From Patescibacteria group bacterium (GTDB taxonomy: Bacteria > Patescibacteriota > Patescibacteriia > JAHIZJ01), in NCBI GenBank assembly GCA_018814765.1, contig JAHIZJ010000031.1, forward strand, positions 1 through 33,485: DNA of 33,485 bases. The letters are read 5' to 3'. Made by a program: the position numbers and the translations under genes. Positions 9,213 to 14,974 of this stretch are shown in pieces. Position 1 is the stretch's first letter. Each line of letters begins with the position of its first letter. The notes beneath the pieces are model-generated. The model was not told the DNA's origin, ran no database searches, and saw only the letters and a list, made by a program, of their open reading frames with translations.

Positions 9213-9241
9213 AGGATAACATGCTTTACAGGTTTTGTCAA
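9213..9241 (-). promoter_or_regulatory. Promoter of the CAP-comEC operon, abutting a palindrome
   Basis: On the minus strand, a perfect TTGACA (9241-9236) and TATCCT (9218-9213) are 17 bases apart, leaving a leader of about 30 bases. The -35 box is the last part of the 40-base palindromic repeat at 9234-9273, the same arrangement as at 18608-18668. Confidence 0.6.
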
Positions 9242-9273
9242 CCCCGTCAGTCTCGACTGACGGGGTCAACCCC
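9234..9273. repeat. 40-bp palindromic repeat, copy 1
   Basis: The core is an inverted repeat of CCCCGTCAG and CTGACGGGG around TCTCGA, flanked by TTGAC motifs. It matches copy 2 at 18629-18668 at 35 of 40 positions in the same orientation. In both copies the last TTGACA (minus strand) is used as the -35 box of a downstream envelope gene. Confidence 0.8.
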
Positions 9274-9320
9274 TTAAAATAAATTTAATGTATTAAACAT
9301 CAATAAAGTACCAACAAAAC

Positions 9321-9453
9321 GCGCCGCCAACTGTTTGACCCCGTACCGCGCGCTTACGCGCTGGTACGGGGGAGTTTGGCGGCGCTTGATTCTTTTTTTA
9401 CCCGTTTTTTCTAATCAAGTAGAAAAAATGGGTGTCCCGCCGGCGAGGCGGTT
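9321..9453. repeat. Compound hairpin element (three stem-loops)
   Basis: Three successive stems fill this stretch. First is a long hairpin 9321-9385: outer arms GCGCCGCCAA/TTGGCGGCGC, a middle nine-base-pair stem CCCCGTACC/GGTACGGGG, and a GCGCG/CGCGC tip. Second is a 14-base-pair stem 9400-9413 with 9420-9433 (one G-T pair). Third is a small CCGCC/GGCGG hairpin at 9437-9451. The GC-rich hairpins with T and A tracts resemble an intergenic mobile palindromic element rather than a terminator, since no plus-strand gene lies upstream. Confidence 0.7.
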
Positions 9454-9532
9454 AAAAACTCTACAGAGAATAAATATATATAATTCCAATATATTACCAA
9501 CAATACAACGTATTATCAATTTAATACTAAGA

Positions 9533-10135
9533 TTAATATTCTAGCAACGTACCTATCACCACCAACCTTTGAGCTGTAGAAAACAATGGAGTACAAGTGA
9601 AAATTGTAACGCGGCTATCCTCTGTGTTATCTTGTATTTCTACAGCTGTCGGCTCTACTACCTTCGTTTCAAAAATCTCATAATCATATCTAATTTTTTC
9701 CCAATAAATAGTGAATTGATCACCTATTTCCATTTTGTCTAAAAGGTAGAATGTTTCACTGCTGGGTGGAAGAAATTTGAATCTGTGCCCACTAACGACA
9801 GTATTTCCTCCCAGATCAGGCTCTGAAGTATGAGGTATGCGCCAGGCACCATCATCCAAGGCTGACTCATCCTCACCCTCTACTATTGGCATCTCAACTC
9901 CAATTTTGGGAATTACCAATGTATTTATGTCCGGTGCATTTTCATCAATTCTACGGCCCGGTTCTTGCGGTACTAACGATACAATTGTTTCGTTTTTATC
10001 GCCGATCAATCCCAGCTCATATTGCAGAGTAGGAAAAAAGGGATAAGCCAGTACTCCCAGCGCAATTATAGCAACGATAGTTAAGACTAATCGAAATACT
10101 AAAACCTTGCGGGATAAAGCTTTCCCTTTTTTCAT
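9533..10135 (-). CDS. Sortase (class D/E-like)
   Basis: A 200-residue membrane-anchored transpeptidase. One N-terminal membrane segment (about 11-32) is followed by the sortase beta-barrel. The catalytic triad is visible as H117 (VSGHR), C181 (TIFTCTP) and R190 (AQRLVV). It should cleave a C-terminal sorting motif on an exported substrate and attach the protein to a cell-surface nucleophile. The gene lies only 24 bases downstream of a large surface protein with a C-terminal sorting-like signal, so that protein is probably its dedicated substrate and both share the promoter at 12625-12653. The exact sortase class cannot be settled by eye. Confidence 0.92.
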   Translation of the reverse strand: MKKGKALSRKVLVFRLVLTIVAIIALGVLAYPFFPTLQYELGLIGDKNETIVSLVPQEPGRRIDENAPDINTLVIPKIGVEMPIVEGEDESALDDGAWRIPHTSEPDLGGNTVVSGHRFKFLPPSSETFYLLDKMEIGDQFTIYWEKIRYDYEIFETKVVEPTAVEIQDNTEDSRVTIFTCTPLFSTAQRLVVIGTLLEY

Positions 10136-10159
10136 ACTTGAATTGTTATATCGAATTGT

Positions 10160-12475
10160 TTAAGTTCGGGAATATTCTCGTTGTCGAATCAATAGAAATC
10201 CAGCACCTGCTAAAACCATACCAGCTAAAGCCATCATCAGATAATCAAGTGTACCGGTACTGGTTTCTGCTAATGTTTCTGGTCCACTGGCGACTGTTTC
10301 CGCACCCAAGACCTCTGCTTCACGAACTTCAAGGCCTATGGTTGCTGTAACCTCATCATGATTGTCAGCCGATACTGTAGCTACATTGTTGTATGTATTA
10401 GCCGTAACGCTGGCATCAATGACTGAAGCATATGTAACCGTAGTTGATTCACCGGCTTCCAGATCACCTAATTTCCATGTTCTATTATCACCGCCTGTTT
10501 CAGCAAAAGTGAATCCAACTGGCAAGGTGTCTGTTAATACTGTATTTACGGCCCGACCATCGCCATTGTTGGTTATTGTTACTGTGTAGTTAACCGTATC
10601 ACCAGGATTAGCAAATGGAGCATCGACTGATTTATTAACACCCAGGCTTGGCAACACTTCTTCTACAGTTGTAGCTGCTTGAACGGTAACCGGTGCTGTA
10701 GCAGTAATAGTTCCATGATTATCAGCTGTTAATGTTGCTGAATTGGAGTAAGTACCAGTTTTTGTACCGGATTTTACCGTTACAGGATAGGTAAATGACA
10801 TACTGTCACCAACCGCCAGATTACCGCTGGAAGATAGTGTTCTGGTATTGCCTAATACGTCGCCATAATAGAGTTCACTGTCTAATTCATCGATTAACTG
10901 AACATTGACAGCATCGGCATAGCCTTCGTTAATGACTTCGACTGTGTAATTGATACTGTCTCCTGGAGATACCAGTGTTTTATCAACTGATTTAACCAGT
11001 GTTAACATTGGAGTATTTGATACATCCACTAGTACGCTTGCAGAAACAGCCTCGGTTTCATTGCTATTAAGTGTTGCCACTGACTCTAATACTGTACCAT
11101 CAGCAGTGTTTGAATCTACTGAGACAGTATATGTGGCAATGCCTGAAGTACCAACAGCTTTATTACCTAATTCCCAGGTAACCATATTTGTTGATAAATC
11201 ATATTCACCATTGTTGACTGTGGCAATACTTGCCTCAGCGCTATCCATAACAGAAACAATGCCTGTATTTTCTGGAAGTTCAGCTTTAAGAACTAGATTT
11301 GTTACATCAGCATCAACGACAGCCCAGTCTACCGTGTAAACTACATTACTACCGGCAGGGACCATGTCTTGATCGCTGGCTAAGTCTAATCTGATAACTG
11401 GAGTTACTTCAACAGGGTCATCTTCTTCTTCCTCTTCTTCTGCTGGCTGATAGTTACCAAAGTCTTGTGAAAGACTGGCACCTGAAGTTACAGTCTTAGA
11501 AACAGGCTGATTATCACCTGGAAATGACTGTGCCCAATCTACTTGCATAACCTCATTAACCATATATGTACCAGGCTCTAGTCCAGTAAATGCATAAGCA
11601 CCTACTGAATTAGTCATCTGTGTGTCTAATACTAATGGTTCCGATGGTGTTATGTTGTCATATGGTTCTTCATCGTCGAAATGAGTAAATACATAGTTAA
11701 AACACTTTAAGTCAGGCAAGCTTACATAACCGTCTTGGCTTAAATCAGCCGAATCATCTTTGTTGCTATACAACTGACCAAACATAGTGAAATCAGCTAA
11801 GGTTACAGTTTTTGGATTACTTAAATTATCATAGTCATAATGGCTAAGATTACTAGAACAGTTCGTCATTAGATTTATAGTCCAGCTCTCTAGACCATCT
11901 TCTGTAGAAGGTTCCCAAACTGTATTAGCATTCTTATCTTCCCATTTGTTTACGTTAATTGCACCATAAGTGTAATTACCAAAATTATAGTCTCCAAGCA
12001 TTACAGGTCCTATATGTGTAGTATCTTTGATTGGTTCAATTGTCACTTCATGACAAGCTGGATTAGTTGGATATGTTTGTACCTTATTTGTATCAGCACT
12101 AATATCCTCACATATAGTGTAAGTTCCTACTCTAAGTCCTTTAAACTCATAGCGCCCAACAGGTGCTACATTATTTGAAGTTGTCTGCCTAGATACTCCA
12201 TTACCTTCAATCGTAACGATCACGCCACCTTGACCCGGTTCTGTTGAACTTTCCCAAGCACCATTCATATCTATATCATCTCCGACAAATCCATGTATCA
12301 GATATAAGACCCCTTGATCAGTCGGTGGCTTAGAAAGGGTAGCACCGTTAAGTCCAATTGTGGACTCTTGAGCATTCACTGAAACAGGCATTATAAACGC
12401 GCCTACTCCGGAGAAATAAGCTATTAAGGCTACTTGGGCTACTATATTTACGCCCTTAACAAATGATTTACTCAT
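10160..12475 (-). CDS. DUF11-repeat surface protein with dockerin-like segment and sortase signal
   Basis: A 771-residue exported protein. A signal peptide (about 1-35, ending VNA) precedes SdrD-B-like beta-sandwich modules (about 56-170 and 270-350; YEFKGLRVGTYTICE is typical). Between them, about 222-265, lies a dockerin or EF-hand-like loop (DLSQDGYVSLPDL). After an acidic stretch EEEEEEDD come three DUF11-type repeats (about 375-715; SPGDSINYTVEVIN). The C-terminus is LAETSTG (735-741), a hydrophobic helix and a basic tail RQREYSRT, the layout of a cell-wall sorting signal, but the motif is not LPxTG. The sortase gene follows 24 bases downstream. It probably decorates the cell surface; the ligand is unknown. 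Confidence 0.85.
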   Translation of the reverse strand: MSKSFVKGVNIVAQVALIAYFSGVGAFIMPVSVNAQESTIGLNGATLSKPPTDQGVLYLIHGFVGDDIDMNGAWESSTEPGQGGVIVTIEGNGVSRQTTSNNVAPVGRYEFKGLRVGTYTICEDISADTNKVQTYPTNPACHEVTIEPIKDTTHIGPVMLGDYNFGNYTYGAINVNKWEDKNANTVWEPSTEDGLESWTINLMTNCSSNLSHYDYDNLSNPKTVTLADFTMFGQLYSNKDDSADLSQDGYVSLPDLKCFNYVFTHFDDEEPYDNITPSEPLVLDTQMTNSVGAYAFTGLEPGTYMVNEVMQVDWAQSFPGDNQPVSKTVTSGASLSQDFGNYQPAEEEEEEDDPVEVTPVIRLDLASDQDMVPAGSNVVYTVDWAVVDADVTNLVLKAELPENTGIVSVMDSAEASIATVNNGEYDLSTNMVTWELGNKAVGTSGIATYTVSVDSNTADGTVLESVATLNSNETEAVSASVLVDVSNTPMLTLVKSVDKTLVSPGDSINYTVEVINEGYADAVNVQLIDELDSELYYGDVLGNTRTLSSSGNLAVGDSMSFTYPVTVKSGTKTGTYSNSATLTADNHGTITATAPVTVQAATTVEEVLPSLGVNKSVDAPFANPGDTVNYTVTITNNGDGRAVNTVLTDTLPVGFTFAETGGDNRTWKLGDLEAGESTTVTYASVIDASVTANTYNNVATVSADNHDEVTATIGLEVREAEVLGAETVASGPETLAETSTGTLDYLMMALAGMVLAGAGFLLIRQREYSRT

Positions 12476-12527
12476 TGTTTTATTGCTTAATTTTTTAATT
12501 ACTTCGATAACTTATATATAAACAAAA

Positions 12528-12547
12528 CTAACCACGCTTATGGTTAG
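12528..12547 (-). promoter_or_regulatory. Leader hairpin with T-rich tail (possible attenuator)
   Basis: CTAACCA and TGGTTAG form a perfect seven-base-pair stem with a six-base loop, followed on the minus strand by TTTTGTTT. It lies inside the approximately 140-base leader between the promoter at 12625-12653 and the surface protein ATG, where it could act as a partial terminator or processing site. Confidence 0.4.
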
Positions 12548-12624
12548 CTAATATTAGTGATTTTACTTATTTTTCCTAACAATCTATACATTCGGATAAA
12601 CAACTAATGTTTAAATAATACTTG

Positions 12625-12653
12625 ATAATATAGTATAACTCAACATTTGTCAA
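12625..12653 (-). promoter_or_regulatory. Promoter of the surface protein-sortase operon
   Basis: On the minus strand, a perfect TTGACA and TATTAT are separated by exactly 17 bases. The -35 box overlaps the last codons of the upstream membrane protein gene. The leader to the ATG at 12475 is about 140 bases. Confidence 0.75.
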
Positions 12654-13201
12654 GCCCCTTGATCATCTTCTTTATTTTCCGGCTGTTCTTCAACGATATT
12701 TTGATTTTTTCTTTTAGGTTTAACTAACAACCATAAACCTAAAACAATTACAACCGCTGGCCAGATAAAATCCCATTTGATGGTTGTCGTGAATAATATT
12801 ATTAAACTAACGATCGTCAATATCCAGGCCGGTACCAAAAAACCTCTACTCCTGTTACCAAATATATGAGCAGAAAAAAATGATAAAGCCACAATAATAA
12901 TATAAATAAATGAAGTTTCACCGGAGTATTCCCAATCATTTATCTCCTGATACATAAAAAACGCACCCAGTAGAGTCAGTATTGTTCCTGGAATGAGAAG
13001 GCCTTCAATACCCCTTCGTCCTCGTCTAGAGAAAAACAGGAACCATAGTCCAATACCAGGAACTATTAAAAACAAATATCCGAAAAATCCAATATCAACA
13101 ATGACATCCATTTTATGCAGTAAGAACACTACCCCAATTAATATGATCACTATCCCCCAGAAAGTACGAGCACCATATCCTTTTTTATTGTCTTCTGTCA
13201 T
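12650..13201 (-). CDS. Multi-pass membrane protein with LiaI/LiaF-like segments
   Basis: A 183-residue protein with about six hydrophobic helices and a charged cytoplasmic tail rich in K, E, Q and D. The opening ARTFWGIVIILIGVVFLL resembles the LiaI/LiaF-like transmembrane region (DUF5668 type), found in envelope-stress proteins of Gram-positive bacteria. A longer frame starts at 13267, but the -10 box at 13230-13235 would then lie inside the gene, so the ATG at 13201 (MTEDNKKGYG) is preferred. No Shine-Dalgarno is visible. It is followed by the promoter of the surface protein operon. The role is inferred only from the helix pattern. Confidence 0.7.
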   Translation of the reverse strand: MTEDNKKGYGARTFWGIVIILIGVVFLLHKMDVIVDIGFFGYLFLIVPGIGLWFLFFSRRGRRGIEGLLIPGTILTLLGAFFMYQEINDWEYSGETSFIYIIIVALSFFSAHIFGNRSRGFLVPAWILTIVSLIILFTTTIKWDFIWPAVVIVLGLWLLVKPKRKNQNIVEEQPENKEDDQGA

Positions 13202-13229
13202 ATTTATATAGTTAATTAACACTGTTGAT

Positions 13230-13235
13230 ATTATA
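13230..13235 (-). promoter_or_regulatory. -10 box for the LiaI/LiaF-like gene
   Basis: A perfect TATAAT on the minus strand, 28 bases before the ATG at 13201. No recognisable -35 lies at the right distance. Confidence 0.4.
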
Positions 13236-13317
13236 CAATATTTACTTGGTATAGGAAAGGGTATCAATTATAGGTATGACTTATTGATTAAAAGCTTCTA
13301 TACTCCACAGTTCTGTC

Positions 13318-13339
13318 ATACCGGACCTAGATCCGGTAT
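13318..13339. repeat. Palindrome ATACCGGA/TCCGGTAT
   Basis: A perfect eight-base-pair inverted repeat with a six-base loop. Short palindromes of this kind are often dispersed REP-like elements. Only this one copy is seen in the window. Confidence 0.5.
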
Positions 13340-13592
13340 CTCAAATTGAACTACGCCTTGAAGCAAACAATAACCCAATATTCGCATTGTTAATATTTGC
13401 CGAGCAGGGACACTCGGCGAGCTGTTTGAGAAGTAACTTGGTATTCATTAATATATACCCGCTGCTCAGCATGAATAGTGATGGTGTTTTAAGTAGTGGC
13501 TAACAATGGGTGAACTATGGATTGTAAAGCTTCAGCCTGAAACACTAAAGAAAGCAAATACTCACACCATTTATTTATATTACTCGTGAAAC

Positions 13593-13788
13593 TTTAATGG
13601 TTGATTCTTTGCAGCCCGCCTCACTGAGATGCGAGTCGAGGCGGGTGGCTAAAGAAATAATCAGATCCGCCTATGTCATGATAGACCATTGTCATGGGTC
13701 AAGTAATTGACTTCGGCGGATTATTTACGGTGGCTAAAGGAAGAGCTGACACTTATTGTTTACAATCATTGAATTCCTTTAATGGTTG
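13593..13788. repeat. Nested repeat block
   Basis: TTTAATGGTTG occurs at 13593 and 13778, and GGTGGCTAAAG at 13644 and 13729. Between them, CCCGCCTC (13615) pairs with GAGGCGGG (13638), ATCCGCC (13665) with GGCGGAT (13715), and GACCAT (13684) with ATGGGTC (13694), the last with a bulge. The two direct-repeat pairs bracket the hairpins, so the block looks like a duplicated or composite palindromic element, or a structured RNA. Confidence 0.6.
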
Positions 13789-13801
13789 GCTCTATGTAAA
13801 T

Positions 13802-13839
13802 AAAAAAGGGGCTCGCAGGAAATGAATCCTGGGAGTCCC
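13802..13839 (-). terminator. Terminator of the orphan GC-rich gene
   Basis: A 13-position stem with two mismatches (arms 13827-13839 and 13808-13820) and a six-base loop is followed on the minus strand by six T residues. It lies just downstream of the stop at 13847. Confidence 0.85.
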
Positions 13840-13846
13840 ATATTGG

Positions 13847-14782
13847 CTATACTATTCTCCTGTACCCGGTAAAAGGGTTGGAAAACGTACAGTCTTTATG
13901 AAGTCGCCCTTTGAAACCCTTGAGTCCTTTCAGAAAGACTTCACGGGGATCAATCACCACTGGTGACAACCAGTCGACGCGACCGCCCACGATTACTCTG
14001 GATAGTCCTTCGACTGACCCCGTCGCCCAAGGCGGCGTAGCGGCTGAAGGAACAATACGTCCTCCTTTTTTGACTGCCAGACGATCCTGTCTTTCGTCTT
14101 TACGTACGATAACGTTTGGATCATGTCGATGTGACCAAAGCCCACCGCGTCGTGTGATACGATCAAGACGATAATGAACCGTTCTCTGCGCATGGTCTCC
14201 GACCTCTTCCCACGGGACTTCCCATGGTACATCAGCATATACACGGCTCGGTATCAGCACCATGCGCTGATCCCATCCTCGGTTGGGATTGAACGGTCTT
14301 TGACCATGTCCGCCACTCTGTACATGTACTCTTGGCCTTTTCGAATTCGGATCCAGCATGAGTGGCATGTAATCATAGAATATTCCGCGTGGCTTGATTC
14401 CACTCTTAGGTTCGGATGACCAGTACCAAAGATGATGAAATAGGGTCATACCCGCCACAACTTCCTCGGACTCAGTATCCCACAGGAACATGGACCATTC
14501 GAGATCCTGCGGATGGCTTCCGATGCCTAAGAATTTTCGATCAATCGGATGGTACAGGGTGAATAAAAACACCCAATACCTCAGATATTTGGTAACATCC
14601 CAGTAAACCCAAGCAGGCATATCCTTTTCTAGCGCCAGTTCAGGGTTCGTGCTGACCAAGTCCCAGCCAAGAAAATCAACTCTGGTTACCGCATCAACCT
14701 GATCAACATTACCGACATCATGGAAGAATAGCGGTGCTACTCTCCACAAAACACTCTGAGTACTGAGTTTCCCGCGTGTCAT
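13847..14782 (-). CDS. Hypothetical protein, GC-rich orphan gene
   Basis: A 311-residue protein rich in Trp, Arg, His, Pro and Gly, with no signal peptide or clear membrane helix. I do not recognise the family with confidence. Segments such as AVTRVDFLGWD, YWVFLFTLYHPID, GSHPQDLEW and HVQSGGHGQRPF recall the spacing of Vps62-like (DUF946-type) proteins, but this is a weak resemblance. The ATG at 14782 is chosen because AAGGGGTG lies six bases upstream; a longer frame to 14854 would start at about the expected transcription start. The gene is about 50% GC in a sampled line, well above its neighbours, has a near-consensus promoter and a strong terminator, and carries an in-frame imperfect palindrome (14007-14050). 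These traits suggest recent acquisition. Confidence 0.7.
   Translation of the reverse strand: MTRGKLSTQSVLWRVAPLFFHDVGNVDQVDAVTRVDFLGWDLVSTNPELALEKDMPAWVYWDVTKYLRYWVFLFTLYHPIDRKFLGIGSHPQDLEWSMFLWDTESEEVVAGMTLFHHLWYWSSEPKSGIKPRGIFYDYMPLMLDPNSKRPRVHVQSGGHGQRPFNPNRGWDQRMVLIPSRVYADVPWEVPWEEVGDHAQRTVHYRLDRITRRGGLWSHRHDPNVIVRKDERQDRLAVKKGGRIVPSAATPPWATGSVEGLSRVIVGGRVDWLSPVVIDPREVFLKGLKGFKGRLHKDCTFSNPFTGYRRIV
14007..14050. repeat. Imperfect palindrome inside the orphan gene
   Basis: CCTTC and GAAGG ends enclose CGTCGCC-CAA-GGCGGCG, giving an interrupted hairpin of about 44 bases that is read in frame as a Pro/Ala/Ser-rich stretch. It shares the word CGACTGAC with the palindromic repeats at 9234 and 18629. 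Confidence 0.4.
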
Positions 14783-14788
14783 CAGATT

Positions 14789-14796
14789 CACCCCTT
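14789..14796 (-). promoter_or_regulatory. Shine-Dalgarno deciding the orphan gene start
   Basis: AAGGGGTG six bases before the ATG at 14782. With fbp, this is one of only two genes here with a strong ribosome site. A second, AGGAGGT, lies further upstream near 14824-14830 but is not followed by a standard start codon. Confidence 0.55.
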
Positions 14797-14864
14797 TCGG
14801 TATGTGCCAAACCCAAATACCTCCTCTTGAGCAGAAGGTATATTTACATTTCAAAGAACAATGT

Positions 14865-14893
14865 ATTGTACGCCTAGTAGCTCAAATTGTCAA
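14865..14893 (-). promoter_or_regulatory. Promoter of the orphan GC-rich gene
   Basis: On the minus strand, a perfect TTGACA (14893-14888) and TACAAT (14870-14865) are 17 bases apart. It is back to back with the promoter of the wHTH-PEP gene, and both -35 boxes lie in one inverted repeat. Confidence 0.75.
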
Positions 14894-14912
14894 GCCTTTG
14901 ACCGCTTGACAA
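14887..14912. promoter_or_regulatory. Inverted repeat covering two divergent -35 boxes
   Basis: TTGTCAAGC (14887-14895) and GCTTGACAA (14904-14912) are perfect nine-base arms around an eight-base spacer. Each arm contains the TTGACA of one of the divergent promoters. The plus-strand gene encodes an N-terminal wHTH, so this is a candidate operator. Confidence 0.5.
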
Positions 14913-14935
14913 CTTACATGCTACCTTATTATTAT
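14906..14935 (+). promoter_or_regulatory. Promoter of the wHTH-PEP swivel gene
   Basis: A perfect TTGACA (14906-14911) and TATTAT (14930-14935) with an 18-base spacer. The leader to the ATG at 14975 would be about 30 bases, which supports that start over an in-frame ATG at 14861. Confidence 0.65.
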
Positions 14936-14974
14936 TGTATTATATACAATAACTATTCACTTTTTCACAACAAC

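Larger units (their letters stand above)
9177..9532. other. 356-bp intergenic region filled with palindromic repeats
   Basis: No convincing gene. It holds the CAP promoter, the palindrome 9234-9273 and a compound hairpin element 9321-9453. A plus-strand reading frame through the hairpin element has no protein-like character. Confidence 0.7.
13268..13846. other. 579-bp intergenic region with palindromes and direct repeats
   Basis: No coding frame was recognised. It contains an ATACCGGA/TCCGGTAT hairpin (13318-13339), a GCCGAG/CTCGGC hairpin (13399-13418), TATTCAT/ATGAATA arms near 13443-13477, and the nested repeat block 13593-13800. The last part is the terminator of the orphan gene. Confidence 0.7.

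Noticed and set aside
9177-9532. Insertion sequence
   Set aside because: Palindromes are present but no transposase, terminal repeat pair or target duplication could be identified.
9335-9544. Plus-strand reading frame of 69 codons
   Set aside because: It is entirely made of the compound hairpin element and its flank; composition follows the palindromes and no family resemblance is seen.
10950-11339. Plus-strand frame of 129 codons opposite the DUF11 protein
   Set aside because: It is the complement of Thr/Val/Ser-rich DUF11 repeats, whose codon bias opens long antisense frames. It has no start signals and no motifs.
14861-14974. N-terminal extension of the wHTH-PEP protein
   Set aside because: The promoter at 14906-14935 lies inside it and the wHTH starts at the ATG at 14975; the extension is Tyr/Ser/Cys-rich without homology to the paralogous wHTH protein.
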